A stretch of 64,000 nucleotides of DNA from Phytoactinopolyspora limicola (GCF_011320225.1 NZ_JAAOEN010000010.1:161880-225879), one strand, 5' to 3'; positions 1 through 10,821 are shown, counted from the first letter of the stretch. Translations and numbers: made by a program. Notes: generated by a model from the sequence alone, not told the origin.

Positions 1-926
1 TTGCAGTCGGTAGCCAAAGCGACGGTTATCCCGGCGGCCCGCAACCGCCGGGCGTCTGGGTACGGCGAACGTGTCGAGAACTCCACCCCCGGCAGCAGCG
101 TCGCAACCGGGCCACCTGACGACGCGGCGTCGGCCAGCAGATCGACGTCGTCGCCGGTCAGATACGTGCAGTGATCCACGCTGGCCGCGCCCAGCTCCAC
201 CCCCAACGCCACCCCCGGTCCGGCCCCGAGTTGCCCGGCATGCACGCGCAACCCCAGCCCCGCACGGGCCGCGGCCTCCAGCACGGTCCGAGACTCATCC
301 TCGTCGAACGCGGTAGGCGCCCCGGGCTCGCAGAACACGTCGGCCCACCGGGCATGGGGCGCGCACGCCTCCAACATCGGACCGGTGACTAGGTCGACGT
401 AGCCGGCCCGGTCCTCCCGGTACTCGGGCGGCACCACGTGGGCCCCCAGGAAGGTGGTTTCCGGCGTCAACGTGGCGGCGATCCGTAGTGCCCGGGCCTC
501 GTCGTCGACGGTCAGCCCGTATCCGCTTTTGATCTCGACGGTGGTGGTGCCCTGCCGGCGCATCTCCGCTACCAGGGCTGCTGCGCGCGTGGTGAGTTCG
601 TCGTCGGTCGCGGACCGGGTCGCGGCCATCGTGGTCGCGATTCCGCCGCCGTCGTAGTTTTCACCGTTCATGCGGGCCTCGAACTCGCGGGCTCGGTCGC
701 CGGCGAAGACGACGTGGCTGTGCGAGTCGACGAAACCAGGCACCACCGCCCGCCCGTCGACGTCCACTCGGTGATCCGCCTCAGGGGCCGCCGACGCCGG
801 CCCGGTCCACAACACGGCATCCCCGTCCACCACCACAGCGGCCCGTTCGACGATGCCCAGTCCCGGGCCGTGTGCCGGGTCGATGGTCACCAGCTCGCCG
901 ATGCCGGTGATGAGTGTGCTGCTCAC
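1..926 (-). CDS. hutI: Imidazolonepropionase HutI (3' end beyond the window)
   Basis: This enzyme hydrolyses 4-imidazolone-5-propanoate to N-formimino-L-glutamate, the third step of histidine breakdown in the cytoplasm. The visible 308 residues are the N-terminal three quarters of an amidohydrolase-superfamily protein. The metal-binding [10 protein letters not shown] segment lies near residue 60, and later come GAHVVPPEY and the family-typical [20 protein letters not shown] stretch. I chose the GTG at 926 because GGAGG sits 5 bases upstream; an in-frame ATG at 938 lies within that ribosome binding site and is less likely. It is the last visible gene of the hut operon, 112 bases after hutF. 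The gene is cut by the window edge, not broken. Confidence 0.95.
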   Translation of the reverse strand, partial: MSSTLITGIGELVTIDPAHGPGLGIVERAAVVVDGDAVLWTGPASAAPEADHRVDVDGRAVVPGFVDSHSHVVFAGDRAREFEARMNGENYDGGGIATTMAATRSATDDELTTRAAALVAEMRRQGTTTVEIKSGYGLTVDDEARALRIAATLTPETTFLGAHVVPPEYREDRAGYVDLVTGPMLEACAPHARWADVFCEPGAPTAFDEDESRTVLEAAARAGLGLRVHAGQLGAGPGVALGVELGAASVDHCTYLTGDDVDLLADAASSGGPVATLLPGVEFSTRSPYPDARRLRAAGITVALATDC

Positions 927-1038
927 AACGTCCTCCATGGGTTCGTCGGCTCCTGGACGGTCCTGGGGCAGGGGCGGACGGTCTTGGGGCAGGCCCCGGC
1001 GCTGCTGGCGTAGACCGCCGTCACGACCCAATGGGCGC

Positions 1039-2448
1039 TCATGGCCGGCCCGTCCAGAGCTCGTCGATGCTGGTGTCGAGGAGTGCGGCGACGTCGCCGA
1101 GCCGGTGCCGGCCACTCTCGACGACGACGTTTCCGCCTATCACCACGGTGTCGACGTCGGCGGCACCGGCGCTCAGCACTATCTGGTCTGGTGCGGAGCC
1201 CGCGGTGCGTACTGAATCTGGGCGCACCGCCACCAGGTCGGCCGCGGCCCCTGGTGCCAGCCGCCCGTGCCCTGGCCAGCCGAGCGCGTCATGTCCAGCC
1301 TGAGTGAGGGCGGCGACCAACTGGTCGGGCCGGAACCGTCCGCGCTGACCGCTGGCCAGGCGCTCATGCATCTCGAGAAGCCGCGCCTCGGCCAGCAGGT
1401 CGACGACGGCATGCTGGTCGCTGCCCAGGCACACCGGGCTGCCGGCCGCGTGCAGCGCACCCATGGGCGACAACCCGTCCGCCAGGTCCTGCTCCGTTGT
1501 TGGACAGGCACACGCGGTGGTGCCGGATCGGCCGAGCAGGGTGATGTCGGTGTTGGTGAGGTGGGTGGCGTGCACGGCCGTGGTGGCTGGGCCGAGCGCG
1601 CCGGTATCGGCCAGCAGTTGTGTGGGAGTCCGCCCGTACTCGGCTAGGCAGGCGTCGTTCTCCGCCGGCTGTTCGGACAGGTGGACGTGCAGCGGTAGCG
1701 ACGACGACGCTGCCCAGCTCGCGACGGCGTTGACAGCGTCCGGTGGGACGGCCCGGACTGAATGGACCGCGGCGCCGCCGACGACGTCTGGCCGGTCGAG
1801 CGCCGTGCGCAGCTGATCCACCCGGGTGATCCACCGCTCGGCGGTACCGTCGCCGAAGCGTTGTTGTGCACCCTGGAGTGGCCGACCGATCCCGCCGTTC
1901 AGGTAGCAGGTGTCCAGGAGCGTGAGCCGCACGCCGGCGTCGGCGGCCGCCGCGACCAGGGCGTGGCCCATGGCGTTGGGGTCGGCATAGGCCACCCCGC
2001 CGGGGGCATGGTGGAGGTAATGGAACTCTCCGACGACACTCACCCCGCTCAGCGCCATCTCCGCATAGGCGGCCCTGGCCAGCTGGTAGTAGGTGTCCGG
2101 GGTGAGCCGGTCGGCGAGCAGGTACATGTCGTCGCGCCAGGTCCAGAACGATCCACCGTCGCGATGGGTCCGTCCCCGCAGTGCACGGTGGAAGGCGTGT
2201 GAATGTGTATTGGCGAATCCGGGGAAGACGACGCCGGGAAGCCGGACGTCGCCGGGTGCTGGGTCGACACCCGTGTGTACGGCCGTGATCCGGGTGTCGG
2301 CAACGTCGATCCGCACCCGCGACGCTAGGGTCGGGCCGGTTGTCAGGCCGGACACACGCTCCACCGCTGATGGCGGGGTTGTCCGGCCTGCTAGGTCGGC
2401 AGGCGTGATCCAGGCGTGCTCGGCCCAGAACGCGCGCGGGCCACTCAT
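1039..2448 (-). CDS. hutF: Formimidoylglutamate deiminase HutF
   Basis: HutF deiminates N-formimino-L-glutamate to N-formyl-L-glutamate and ammonia, the branch of histidine degradation that avoids HutG formiminoglutamase. The 469-residue protein has the amidohydrolase fold: [13 protein letters not shown] gives the first metal histidines, HVHLSEQ the middle histidine, HATHL the next and LGSDQHA the late metal aspartate. Its ATG at 2448 overlaps the stop of the upstream M20 gene by 4 bases, so the two are probably translationally coupled. A longer reading from 2469 is possible but would overlap more. Near the N-terminus the coding sequence contains the 14-bp palindrome at 2341-2354 that recurs inside the neighbouring M20 gene. 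Confidence 0.94.
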   Translation of the reverse strand: MSGPRAFWAEHAWITPADLAGRTTPPSAVERVSGLTTGPTLASRVRIDVADTRITAVHTGVDPAPGDVRLPGVVFPGFANTHSHAFHRALRGRTHRDGGSFWTWRDDMYLLADRLTPDTYYQLARAAYAEMALSGVSVVGEFHYLHHAPGGVAYADPNAMGHALVAAAADAGVRLTLLDTCYLNGGIGRPLQGAQQRFGDGTAERWITRVDQLRTALDRPDVVGGAAVHSVRAVPPDAVNAVASWAASSSLPLHVHLSEQPAENDACLAEYGRTPTQLLADTGALGPATTAVHATHLTNTDITLLGRSGTTACACPTTEQDLADGLSPMGALHAAGSPVCLGSDQHAVVDLLAEARLLEMHERLASGQRGRFRPDQLVAALTQAGHDALGWPGHGRLAPGAAADLVAVRPDSVRTAGSAPDQIVLSAGAADVDTVVIGGNVVVESGRHRLGDVAALLDTSIDELWTGRP

Positions 2449-3716
2449 CGCGTCAGCTCCGCCAGGCAATCGGCGAGCGCGTGGACGCCGGCCAGGCAGT
2501 CGTCGCGGGCGGCGTGTTCTTCCGGAGAGTGGGAGATGCCGGTGGGATTGCGGACGAACAGCATCGCGGTGGGGATGCCGGCCTCGCTGAGTACCCCGGC
2601 GTCGTGTCCGGCGCCAGTTCCGAGGATGGGAACGGCCGGCCCGGACGCGCCGGGGCCGGAAACCGCGGTCGACGCCCCAGTCGTCAGCCTGGTCCGAGGT
2701 GTCGCCGCTGGTGAATGAGTTGTCCGGCCTGACACGCCGGAAAGGCGGGTGGCAAGGTCAGCGTCGAACACGGTGGCGCCGGTCCACGATTCTTCGGTGG
2801 GTCCGACGTCGGCGAGGTCGGCGAGCACGGCCCGTACCGCGTCCTCATCGGCGGCTCGGCAGTCCAGCCACGCCGTGACCCGAGACGGGATGGCGTTGAC
2901 GCCGTTCGGCTCTACCTGGACCTTGCCGACCGTCGCCAGCGCGCCGCGCCGTTCCGCCGCGGCCCGGACCTCACCGATCAACCGGGCCAGGGCCAGCATC
3001 GGGTCGTCGCGGTCGGCCAGCGGCGTGGTGCCGGCGTGGTTCGCCTGCCCGTCCAGGGTGATCCGCCACCGGCCGTGCGGCCAGATCATGCTGGCCACCC
3101 CCACCGGCGCGGCCAGATCGACCAGACCGCGGCCCTGCTCGACGTGGAGTTCGACGAACGTCGCCACCCTCCGCAGTGTCTCGTCGTCGCGGCCCACCTG
3201 CTCCGGGTTGTGGCCACCGGCCCGCATCGCCTCCGCCATCGTGGCGCCGTCGTGATCGGCCAAACCGAGTGCGCGATCGGCGGGAAGCCGCCCGGTCAGA
3301 ATCCTCGACCCGGCACAGGCGACCCCGAAGCGGGCACCTTCTTCGTCGGCGAACGACGCCACCGCTATCGGGCGTGCGGGGTGCCATCCCCGCGCCCGCA
3401 GTACGTCGACGGCCAGCAGTGCGGACACCACTCCCAGGGGGCCGTCGTAGGCGCCGCCGCTGGGCACCGAGTCGAGATGGCTGCCGGTCACGACCCCCGG
3501 GCCGTCGGTGTCCGGATCACCCCACCACGCCCATTGGTTGCCGGCCCGGTCGGTGGTTACGTCCAGGCCGCGGCGAGCCGCCTCCGCGGTGAACCACTCC
3601 CGCAGGGTGGCGTCCTCACGGGTCCACGCGAACCGCCGGTATCCGCCGTCCCGTCCGCGGCCCACCGGAGCCAGCTCGGCCCACATCCGGTCGAATTCGC
3701 TGGCGGTTGGTGTCAT
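2445..3716 (-). CDS. M20-family amidohydrolase (allantoate amidohydrolase-like), candidate N-formylglutamate deformylase
   Basis: This 423-residue protein belongs to the M20/AllC family of binuclear metal amidases acting on N-carbamoyl or ureido amino acids. Visible motifs are [16 protein letters not shown] (metal His/Asp), [10 protein letters not shown] (Glu-Glu pair), [10 protein letters not shown], a dimerisation region around [17 protein letters not shown], and GAGHDAG with a late SHSPEEH histidine. The ATG at 3716 overlaps the hutU stop by 4 bases. HutF makes formylglutamate and no recognisable deformylase is present in the visible operon, so I infer that this gene supplies that step; the family alone would suggest allantoate. 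An odd Ser/Thr/Pro-rich segment of about 35 residues lies before the GAGHDAG motif and contains a repeated DNA palindrome at 2721-2734. Confidence 0.88.
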   Translation of the reverse strand: MTPTASEFDRMWAELAPVGRGRDGGYRRFAWTREDATLREWFTAEAARRGLDVTTDRAGNQWAWWGDPDTDGPGVVTGSHLDSVPSGGAYDGPLGVVSALLAVDVLRARGWHPARPIAVASFADEEGARFGVACAGSRILTGRLPADRALGLADHDGATMAEAMRAGGHNPEQVGRDDETLRRVATFVELHVEQGRGLVDLAAPVGVASMIWPHGRWRITLDGQANHAGTTPLADRDDPMLALARLIGEVRAAAERRGALATVGKVQVEPNGVNAIPSRVTAWLDCRAADEDAVRAVLADLADVGPTEESWTGATVFDADLATRLSGVSGRTTHSPAATPRTRLTTGASTAVSGPGASGPAVPILGTGAGHDAGVLSEAGIPTAMLFVRNPTGISHSPEEHAARDDCLAGVHALADCLAELTR

Positions 3717-5392
3717 ACCTCGCTCGCGGGTAGACGGAGGGCATGGTCGCGGGCGACGTTGGCGGCATCCGGGTAGCCGGCGTCGACGTGGCGGAGCACA
3801 CCGGTGGCGGGATCGTTGGTGAGCACCCGTTCCAGCTTGGCCGCGGCCAGGTCGGTGCCGTCGGCCACACTGACCTGTCCGGCGTGGATCGACCGGCCCA
3901 TACCGACCCCACCGCCGTGGTGAATGGACACCCACGACGCTCCGGAGGCGGTGTTGATCAGCGCGTTCAGCAGCGGCCAATCGGCGATGGCGTCCGACCC
4001 GTCGGCCATGGCTTCGGTTTCGCGGTAGGGCGAAGCCACCGACCCCGCGTCGAGATGGTCCCGGCCGATCACGATCGGTGCCGCCACCGCCCCGGAGGCG
4101 ACCAACTCGTTGAACCTGAGCCCGGCCCGGTGCCGCTCGCCGTGGCCGAGCCAGCAGATCCGGGCGGGTAGCCCCTGGAATGGCACCTTCTCCTGGGCGG
4201 CCCGGATCCAGCGGTGCAGGTGGTCGTCGTCGAACAGGTCGAGGACGGCGTTGTCGGTGGCGGCGATGTCCCGCGGGTCGCCGGACAGGGCAGCCCACCG
4301 GAACGGCCCTTTACCCTCGCAGAACAGCGGGCGGATGTAGGCGGGGACGAAACCGGGGAAGTCGAAGGCACGCTCGAATCCGCCGGAGCGGGCTTCGTCG
4401 CGGATCGAGTTGCCGTAGTCGAAGACCTCCGCGCCGGCGTCCATGAACCCGACCATCGCCGCGACGTGTTTCGCCATGGAGGCACGTGCGCGGTCGGTGA
4501 ACTCGGCTGGTTTCTTGGCGGCGTAGTCGGGCCAGTCGTCGACCGACACGTCCTCGGGTAGGTAACTGAGGGGGTCGTGGGCCGAGGTCTGATCGGTGAC
4601 GATGTCGACCTCGACCCCGCGGCGCAGTAGTTCCGGCAGGATCGTCGCGCAGTTGCCGACCAGGCCGACCGACAACGCCCGGCGGTCCTGCTTGGCGGTG
4701 AGCACCAACCCGAGCGCTTCGTCGAGATCGTCGGTGTGAGTGTCCAGATAACCCTGCTGATCACGTCGGGCCAGCCGGGACGCGTCGACGTCGATCACCA
4801 GGCACACGCCGTCGTTCAGCGTGACCGCTAGTGGTTGAGCGCCGCCCATGCCGCCGCAGCCTCCGGTGACGGTCAACGTGCCGGCCAGGGTGCCACCGAA
4901 CCGCTTGGCCGCCACTGCGGCGAACGTTTCGTAGGTGCCTTGCAGGATGCCCTGGGTGCCGATGTAGATCCACGATCCGGCGGTCATCTGCCCGTACATC
5001 GTCAACCCGAGCCGCTCTAGGCGGCGGAACTCCGGCCAGGTGGCCCAGTCGCCCACCAGGTTCGAGTTGGCGATCAGGACTCGCGGCGCCCACTCGTGGG
5101 TGCGGAGGACCCCCACGGGTTTGCCGGACTGGACCAGCAGCGTCTCGTCGTCGTCCATAGTGCGCAGCGTGTGGACGAGTGCGTGGTAGCTGGGCCAGTC
5201 GCGGGCCGCTTTGCCGGTACCGCCGTAGACCACCAGCTGCTCCGGTAGCTCGGCGACCTCGGGGTCCAGGTTGTTCATCAGCATCCGCAGCGGTGCCTCG
5301 GTCTGCCAGCTGCGGGCGGTCAGGGTGGTGCCCCGGGGTGCCCGGATGGGAGCGGCTGGAACGGCAGGTGTGGGATTGGGTGCGTTGGTCAT
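3713..5392 (-). CDS. hutU: Urocanate hydratase HutU
   Basis: Urocanase adds water to urocanate to give imidazolonepropionate, using NAD+ as an electrophile. The 559-residue protein is of full family length. It carries the NAD-binding [16 protein letters not shown] region, the family-typical [29 protein letters not shown] and [15 protein letters not shown] blocks. The ATG at 5392 is preferred because AAGGAG lies seven bases upstream; an upstream TTG at 5407 would place that ribosome site inside the gene. It lies 11 bases after hutH and overlaps the M20 gene by 4 bases, consistent with one polycistronic transcript. Confidence 0.97.
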   Translation of the reverse strand: MTNAPNPTPAVPAAPIRAPRGTTLTARSWQTEAPLRMLMNNLDPEVAELPEQLVVYGGTGKAARDWPSYHALVHTLRTMDDDETLLVQSGKPVGVLRTHEWAPRVLIANSNLVGDWATWPEFRRLERLGLTMYGQMTAGSWIYIGTQGILQGTYETFAAVAAKRFGGTLAGTLTVTGGCGGMGGAQPLAVTLNDGVCLVIDVDASRLARRDQQGYLDTHTDDLDEALGLVLTAKQDRRALSVGLVGNCATILPELLRRGVEVDIVTDQTSAHDPLSYLPEDVSVDDWPDYAAKKPAEFTDRARASMAKHVAAMVGFMDAGAEVFDYGNSIRDEARSGGFERAFDFPGFVPAYIRPLFCEGKGPFRWAALSGDPRDIAATDNAVLDLFDDDHLHRWIRAAQEKVPFQGLPARICWLGHGERHRAGLRFNELVASGAVAAPIVIGRDHLDAGSVASPYRETEAMADGSDAIADWPLLNALINTASGASWVSIHHGGGVGMGRSIHAGQVSVADGTDLAAAKLERVLTNDPATGVLRHVDAGYPDAANVARDHALRLPASEV

Positions 5393-5403
5393 GATGGGCT
5401 CCT

Positions 5404-6981
5404 TCAACGCAGGGGGTCGACGGCGGTGCTGGTGGCGGCGCCGATGAGCGCCCCGGTATGGATGAGATCGACGACGGCGTCGATGTCGGGGGTGAGGAAC
5501 CGGTCCGGTCCGGGCGCGGGCACGCGGGTACGGATGGCGTCGTGTACGGCCCTGGTGGCGGGTGCCGGGGTCAGCGGCGCGCGCAGGTCCATGGCGCGGG
5601 CGGCGGTCAGGATCTCCACCGCGAGTACGCGGGTGAGCCCGTCGACGGCGCGGCGCAGCTTACGTGCGGCGGCCCACCCCATCGACACGTGATCCTCTTG
5701 CATGGCCGACGACGGGATCGAGTCCACGGATGCTGGTGCGGCGAGCCGCTTGAGTTCGGAGACGATCCCGGCCGCGGTGTACTGGGCGATCATGTGTCCG
5801 GAGTCGACACCGGGGTCGGCGGCGAGGAACGCCGGCAGGCCTTGGTTGCGGGCGACGTCGAGTATCCGATCGGTGCGGCGTTCGGAGATGCTGGCGACGT
5901 CGGCCACCGCGATGGCGGCGAAGTCCAGGACGTAGCCGACCGGGGCGCCGTGGAAGTTGCCGTTCGACTCCACCCGGCCGTCCGTGGTGACCACCGGGTT
6001 GTCGATGGCGGCGGCGAGTTCCCGGCCCGCGACCGCATGGGCGTGGGCGAAGGTGTCACGGGCGGCGCCGTGCACCTGTGGGCTGCAGCGCAGCGAATAC
6101 GCGTCCTGCACCCGGGTGCAGACGTCGGGGTCGCGGTGGCTGGCCATGATGCCGGAGCCGGCCAGCAGCGTGCGCAGGTTGGCCGCGGAGTCGGCCTGTC
6201 CGGGGTGGGGGCGCAACGCGATCAGGTCGGCGGCGAACGCGGCATCGGTGCCGAGCAGGACTTCGACGCTCATCGCGGCGGCGATGTCGGCGGCGGTCAT
6301 GAGCGCATCGAGGTCGTGGAGGGCCAGAAGCAGCTGACCGAGCATGCCGTCGGTGCCGTTGATCAGTGCCAGGCCCTCTTTCTCGGCCAGCGTGATCGGT
6401 TTCAGGCCGGCGGCCGCGAGTGCCTCCGCGGCGGGCCGGCGGTGGCCGTCGGCATCGTCCACCCAGCCCTCGCCGAGCAGTGCGAGTGCGCAGTGCGACA
6501 GCGGGGCGAGGTCGCCGGAGCAGCCGAGTGAGCCGTACTCGTGGACCACCGGCGTGATGCCGTGGTTGAGCAGATCCGCGTAAGCGAGGGCGGTGTCGGG
6601 GCGGATGCCAGTACGGCCGGTAGCCAGGGTGGCAAGCCGTAACAGCATGAGCGCCCGGACCACCTCGCGCTCGACGGCGGGGCCGGAGCCCGCGGCGTGG
6701 GAACGGATCAGCGACAGTTGCAGCGCCGTTCTCCGCTCCGCGGGAATGTGTTTGGTGGCCAGCGCGCCGAAGCCGGTGGAAACGCCGTAGTGTGCGGTGT
6801 CGTCGCTGGCCAGCTCGGTGATGATGGCGCGGCTGGTATTGATGGCGTCGAGTGCGTCGGCGGCTAGGACGATAGGTGTGTTGCCGCGGGCTACCGCAAC
6901 GACGTCGGCGGCGCTGAGCGGGCCGACGCCGACCTCGACCGGAGCCACCGGTGGCGTGGTGTCTGTGGCCATGGTCAGCAT
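5404..6981 (-). CDS. hutH: Histidine ammonia-lyase HutH
   Basis: HutH eliminates ammonia from L-histidine to give trans-urocanate, the entry step of the pathway. The 525-residue protein has the catalytic Tyr in HYGVSTGFG (about residue 65) and the segment forming the MIO cofactor, [16 protein letters not shown]. Here the tripeptide is Cys154-Ser155-Gly156 in place of the common Ala-Ser-Gly; the serine and glycine needed for cyclisation are kept. Later blocks include [14 protein letters not shown] and QEDHVSMG. It is the first gene of the operon. Two starts are possible, ATG at 6981 or ATG at 6972, and neither has a strong ribosome site. Confidence 0.96.
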   Translation of the reverse strand: MLTMATDTTPPVAPVEVGVGPLSAADVVAVARGNTPIVLAADALDAINTSRAIITELASDDTAHYGVSTGFGALATKHIPAERRTALQLSLIRSHAAGSGPAVEREVVRALMLLRLATLATGRTGIRPDTALAYADLLNHGITPVVHEYGSLGCSGDLAPLSHCALALLGEGWVDDADGHRRPAAEALAAAGLKPITLAEKEGLALINGTDGMLGQLLLALHDLDALMTAADIAAAMSVEVLLGTDAAFAADLIALRPHPGQADSAANLRTLLAGSGIMASHRDPDVCTRVQDAYSLRCSPQVHGAARDTFAHAHAVAGRELAAAIDNPVVTTDGRVESNGNFHGAPVGYVLDFAAIAVADVASISERRTDRILDVARNQGLPAFLAADPGVDSGHMIAQYTAAGIVSELKRLAAPASVDSIPSSAMQEDHVSMGWAAARKLRRAVDGLTRVLAVEILTAARAMDLRAPLTPAPATRAVHDAIRTRVPAPGPDRFLTPDIDAVVDLIHTGALIGAATSTAVDPLR

Positions 6982-7100
6982 CCCGTCGTGAGAGACGTAG
7001 CTCCCACAGTCAGATGATCATGGATGCCGGGAGGGGAAGTCCGCATAGCAGCCATTGCATCCTGCCAGGGCCCCAGGTGAAATGGGATTCGGTCAGATAG

Positions 7101-7118
7101 TGTCTGGTATTCAAGACA
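7101..7118. promoter_or_regulatory. Inverted repeat, candidate operator for the hut operon/IclR regulator
   Basis: TGTCT and AGACA arms are separated by eight bases in the 200-bp gap between hutH and the divergent IclR-type regulator gene. This is the natural place for an operator controlling both promoters. The assignment rests on position and symmetry only. Confidence 0.35.
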
Positions 7119-7183
7119 TAGTCGGTGAACAGTGGGCGCCGGTGGTGGTGGATCGGACCGAACGGTGCCGGACAGGGGAAACG

Positions 7184-7972
7184 GTGGGAGCAAGCAGCAA
7201 GGTGCCGGCGCTGCATAGTGGTGTGCGCATCCTGCGGCACCTGGCCCGGCACGGTGGCCCGATGCCGGCTGCCGCGGTGGCGACCGAACTGGGCCTGCCC
7301 CGGTCCACCGTGTATCACCTGCTGGCCGAGTTGGAGCGGGAAGGCCTCGTGGTCCACCTGCCGGAAGAGCGCCGGTACGGGCTCGGTATCGGTGCGTTCG
7401 AGTTAGGCACCGCCTATACGCGGCAGGCGCCGTTGTCCCGGCTGACCCGTCCGTTGCTGCACCGACTCGTGGACGACGTCGGGCACGGCGCTCACCTGGC
7501 CGTCCTGCATGGGCGGGAGGTGCTCTATTTGATCGAGGAACGGGCACCGGGTAGCCCGTCGCTGGTGACCGACGTGGGTGTCCGGCTGCCGGCACACCTG
7601 ACCGCCAGCGGGCGGGCCATCCTGGCCGGCTTGGAAGCCGCTCAGGTGCGCGCACTCTTCCCGGATTCGTCGGCGTTCTCCGACCGGCACGGCGCGGGGC
7701 CGCGCAGCTTGTCGGCCCTGCGTCCGATGCTCAGCGAGGTACGGCGTCATGGCTACGCCACCGAGTATGGCGAGGTCACGCCAGGGTTCGGGTCGGTGGG
7801 TGTGGCCGCCCGAGACCACACCGGATATCCAGTGGCCGCGGTGGCGGTGACGTTCGCGGTCGACAGCGTGGCGCAGGAGCAGTGGCCGACGCTGGCTGCC
7901 CGCATCGGACGGGTGAGCGACGAGTTGACCCGCCGGATCGGTGGCCGCCCTAACGATCGCGGGGGGCGCTGA
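7184..7972 (+). CDS. IclR-family transcriptional regulator, probable hut repressor
   Basis: This 262-residue protein has an N-terminal winged helix-turn-helix (roughly residues 8-65, with AAAVATELGLPRSTVYHLLAE as recognition region) and a C-terminal IclR effector domain with HLTASGRAILAG and TPGFGSVGVAA blocks. The GTG at 7184 has AGGGGA just upstream; longer readings to 7055 begin in low-quality sequence and are not preferred. It is divergent from hutH, so I infer that it senses histidine or urocanate and controls the hut operon. Its last 23 bases overlap the 3' end of the convergent MFS gene. Confidence 0.9.
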   Translation: MGASSKVPALHSGVRILRHLARHGGPMPAAAVATELGLPRSTVYHLLAELEREGLVVHLPEERRYGLGIGAFELGTAYTRQAPLSRLTRPLLHRLVDDVGHGAHLAVLHGREVLYLIEERAPGSPSLVTDVGVRLPAHLTASGRAILAGLEAAQVRALFPDSSAFSDRHGAGPRSLSALRPMLSEVRRHGYATEYGEVTPGFGSVGVAARDHTGYPVAAVAVTFAVDSVAQEQWPTLAARIGRVSDELTRRIGGRPNDRGGR

Positions 7973-9269
7973 AGGCCGCGAAGCCGATGCTGACCACACC
8001 GACCGCGGTCAGCACGAGGAACGCTGACGCGTAACTGCCAAGCAGATCGGCGATTGCGGCACCCGCCCACGGCGCCAGCGCCACCGTGATGGTGATCGGC
8101 GCGGACAACAGCCCGGTCAGCCGGCCGTAGTGGGCCGTGCCCCACCGGTCGGTGACCGCCATGGCCTGGATCAGGGTCAGCAGGCCACGAGCCATCCCGG
8201 CGACGATGGCCGCGCCGATCAGCACGGTCACGGAGGTGAGCACGCTGAGCAATCCGGTGGTGAGCGCAGTGGCCGCCAGGATGCTCACCGTCCGGGCCCG
8301 GACCCCGAGCAGCCGGGTGAGTGCTGGATAACCGACCCGGCCGATCACCTGGCCCAACCCGCCCAGTCCAAGCGCGAGCGCCGCCGTGCCGGTGTCGATC
8401 CCATGTTCGATCATCAGCGGCACCAGATTGATCACGACCGCGAACGCGGTGAACGACGAAAGGCCGAGTGCGACCATCAGCGCCACGAACGGCGCACTCC
8501 GGGCGATCCGCGCCGGGTCGCCCGGGTTGTGGACGGCGGCGTGCACCGGGCCGGTCGTTGCGGTGCCATTGCTGGTGGGACGTGCCGCTGGCGAGTTCGA
8601 TGCCGGCTGCGCTGGGCGAGGACTCGTCGTCGGGTCGGCATGGTCGGCGGCCGGCCACGGTCCACGTAGCCCCCACCAGTGGCCGGGGACCGTGATCACG
8701 GCGAGCACGGCGGCCAACACCAGATACGTGCCCCGCCAGTCGAGGTGGTCCATGATGAACGCGGTGAGCGGCGCGAACACCGTGCTGGCCAGGCCGGCCG
8801 CCAGGGTCAGCAGGGTCAGCGCCTTGACTCGTCGCGGCCCGTACCAGCGGGTCAGCGCGGCGAACGCGGGTGGATAGAGGATCGCCGCCATCGCGACCCC
8901 GGCGACCAGCCAGCCGGCGGTGAAGACGGCAAGGTTCGGGGCAGCGGCGATGACGATGACGCTCGGCACCGCCAACGCCGAACCGGCCGTCATGAGCACC
9001 CGCGGGCCGTGCCCGTCGAGCCGGCGGCCCACCGGTATCCCCACGAGCGCCGCGACGAGTAGCCCGGCTGAGAACGCCGCCGTGATCAGCGTCCGTGACC
9101 AGCCGGTGTCGGTGCTGATCTCGGTGAGTAGCACCGGGAACGCGTAGTACAGCACACCCCAGCTGACGATCTCGGTGAGGCACAGGGTGGCCAGGACGCG
9201 GCGCAGGCCGGCGGGTGAGAGCGACCGCGGTGGGGCCGCTCCGCTCTGCGGCGACGACGAGTTCCTCAC
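7950..9269 (-). CDS. MFS transporter
   Basis: A 439-residue major facilitator with about twelve hydrophobic segments, starting at LCLTEIVSWGVLYYAF. The cytoplasmic loop after segment 2 carries GIPVGRRLDGHGPRV, matching the MFS G-x-x-x-G-R-R motif. A Pro/Ala/Ser/Thr-rich hydrophilic loop of about 60 residues (near 205-265) separates the two six-helix halves. The substrate cannot be read from sequence. The gene ends in a 23-bp overlap with the convergent IclR gene. Its place beside the hut operon does not prove a histidine-related role, as it lies on a separate transcript. Confidence 0.88.
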   Translation of the reverse strand: MRNSSSPQSGAAPPRSLSPAGLRRVLATLCLTEIVSWGVLYYAFPVLLTEISTDTGWSRTLITAAFSAGLLVAALVGIPVGRRLDGHGPRVLMTAGSALAVPSVIVIAAAPNLAVFTAGWLVAGVAMAAILYPPAFAALTRWYGPRRVKALTLLTLAAGLASTVFAPLTAFIMDHLDWRGTYLVLAAVLAVITVPGHWWGLRGPWPAADHADPTTSPRPAQPASNSPAARPTSNGTATTGPVHAAVHNPGDPARIARSAPFVALMVALGLSSFTAFAVVINLVPLMIEHGIDTGTAALALGLGGLGQVIGRVGYPALTRLLGVRARTVSILAATALTTGLLSVLTSVTVLIGAAIVAGMARGLLTLIQAMAVTDRWGTAHYGRLTGLLSAPITITVALAPWAGAAIADLLGSYASAFLVLTAVGVVSIGFAAFSAPRDR

Positions 9270-9339
9270 GGTCTGGACAGTGTGGCAGAGGTGTGTGGGT
9301 GGCCGGGGTGGGTGGCCCGTTGAGCCGTCGATCCGACAG

Positions 9340-10419
9340 TCACGCGGGCTCCGTCATGGCTGCTTTGTTCACGTACGCGGCGAGGGCGGCGACGACGTGG
9401 GTGGCGTCGCGGTGTACGCCGCGCAGAGTGTTCGACGAGAACGACCGCTGGAACTCGATACCGAGGTAGACCAGGCCAGGATGGGTGGTGGAGGTACCAC
9501 CGTCGTGTCGCGGGAGTCCACGCTGGTCGAGTGCGCCGAGGCCATCGAGATAGCTGAGATTCGGCCGGTAGCCGGTGGCGAGGATGACGGTGTCGACGGG
9601 TTCGCGGCTGCCGTCGGACCAGATGACGTCCGGGCCGTCGAGGGCCTTGAACACTGGCCGTCGGTCCGGCCGGCCAGCGGCCAGTGCAGCCTGATATCGG
9701 CCAGTGTCGATGACGAGTGTGGAGCTGAACAGCCGGGTCAGCCACGCGGCCGGCAGCCGGTCGGCCCCGCTGACCTTGAGCCAGTAGTGCAGGTCGCGGC
9801 CGAGACGTCGCTGTGGAACGAACGAGACGGGCTCCCGCGTCGCCAGGGTGACCGTCGCCACCTGAGCGAGTTCGTAGCTCACTTGAATCGCTGAGTTTCC
9901 CGCGCCAACGACGACCACCCGCTGGCCGGCGTAAGGCCTTGGATCGTGGTAGTCGGCGACGTGCAGGATGGTGCCGGCGAATCCGTCGTGCCCCGGTAGC
10001 TGGGGTATGTGTGGATTGGCGAACGAGCCGCTGGCGGCGATGATGCCGGCCGCGGAGATCTCCTCACCCGTGGCCGTGTGCACGGTGAACCGTCCGCCGC
10101 TGGTGTCGATCGAGGTGACGCGGGTGCCGGTCCTGATCTCGGCGTCCAGGCCGGCGGCGTAGCTCTCGAGGTAACGGGCGACGTCGTCGCGCGCCGGGTA
10201 ACCGTCGGGATCGCCGGGAAACGGAACGCCGGGAAACGAGCTGTATTTGGCCGGGGAGAAGAGGGTGAGGCTGTCGTAGTACTGGGGCCACGAGCCGGCC
10301 GACCGGTCGCTTGCTTCGAGGACGAGGGGCCGAAGTCCGGCGTCGAGGGCGGCGCTGGCCCCCGCGAGGCCGGACTGACCGCTGCCGATGACGACGACGG
10401 GATCTGTGGACGATGTCAT
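9340..10419 (-). CDS. Flavin-dependent NAD(P)H monooxygenase-like protein (CzcO/ArsO type)
   Basis: This 359-residue protein has two dinucleotide-binding motifs: VVVIGSGQSGLAGA near the N-terminus for FAD and VVVVGAGNSAIQVSYELA near residue 170 for NAD(P)H. Between them is FSPAKYSSFPG, and ILATGYRPNLSYL lies near the C-terminus, as in single-component FAD monooxygenases. A divergent ArsR-family gene 75 bases away with a palindrome between them suggests control by a metalloid- or stress-sensing repressor, as for ArsO-type enzymes in arsenic operons. No other ars gene is nearby, so an arsenic function is not established. Confidence 0.85.
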   Translation of the reverse strand: MTSSTDPVVVIGSGQSGLAGASAALDAGLRPLVLEASDRSAGSWPQYYDSLTLFSPAKYSSFPGVPFPGDPDGYPARDDVARYLESYAAGLDAEIRTGTRVTSIDTSGGRFTVHTATGEEISAAGIIAASGSFANPHIPQLPGHDGFAGTILHVADYHDPRPYAGQRVVVVGAGNSAIQVSYELAQVATVTLATREPVSFVPQRRLGRDLHYWLKVSGADRLPAAWLTRLFSSTLVIDTGRYQAALAAGRPDRRPVFKALDGPDVIWSDGSREPVDTVILATGYRPNLSYLDGLGALDQRGLPRHDGGTSTTHPGLVYLGIEFQRSFSSNTLRGVHRDATHVVAALAAYVNKAAMTEPA

Positions 10420-10426
10420 GCGGAAA

Positions 10427-10450
10427 ACATATCGTCATATCGCGAAATGT
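10427..10450. promoter_or_regulatory. Inverted repeat, candidate ArsR-family operator
   Basis: ACATATCG and CGAAATGT form a 7-of-8 inverted repeat around an AT-rich centre in the short gap between the divergent monooxygenase and ArsR-family genes. Its AT-richness stands out against the local DNA. Binding by the adjacent ArsR protein is inferred. Confidence 0.5.
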
Positions 10451-10494
10451 CAAAACGAATGCTCTGGCATAGGCTGAACGGCGGAGGTCGACGA

Positions 10495-10821
10495 ATGGCG
10501 GAACCAGTCACCATGGCGACGGACGCGGATGCGCCCGTGGTGCTCAACCCAGCGACCCATGACTTCCTGAAGGCGCTCGCCAGTCCTACCCGGCAGCGGA
10601 TCATGATGTTGTTCTTCAACGGTGCCGAGCTGTCGGTGGGTGAGGTAGCCGAGCGGGCCGGCATCGGCCAGTCCACGGCGTCCGAGCAGCTCACCTTGAT
10701 GCGGCGGGGCGGTGTCGTCACCGCGCGCCGCGATGGCAAGGTGATCCGGTACCGAGGAGACCGGGAGGGTATCCGGAAGGCGCTCGCCGACCTGCAGGCG
10801 TATCTCGAGGTCTGCTGCTAA
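10495..10821 (+). CDS. ArsR/SmtB-family transcriptional regulator
   Basis: A 108-residue winged helix repressor. The fold is marked by FLKALASPTRQRIMMLFFNG, then [31 protein letters not shown] as the helix-turn-helix and a beta-wing VTARRDGKVIRYRG. The ELCVC metal site of classical ArsR is absent (the equivalent segment reads GAELSVGEVA), but the protein ends in a Cys-Cys pair that could be a thiol or metal sensor. GGAGG at 10483-10487 fixes the ATG at 10495. It is divergent from the monooxygenase and probably represses both. Confidence 0.9.
   Translation: MAEPVTMATDADAPVVLNPATHDFLKALASPTRQRIMMLFFNGAELSVGEVAERAGIGQSTASEQLTLMRRGGVVTARRDGKVIRYRGDREGIRKALADLQAYLEVCC

Noticed and set aside
3717..4298. 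N-terminal extension of the M20 amidohydrolase frame
   Set aside because: The extra residues run through the hutU coding sequence in another frame and are Arg/Pro-rich; the 4-bp ATGA overlap at 3716 gives a normal start.
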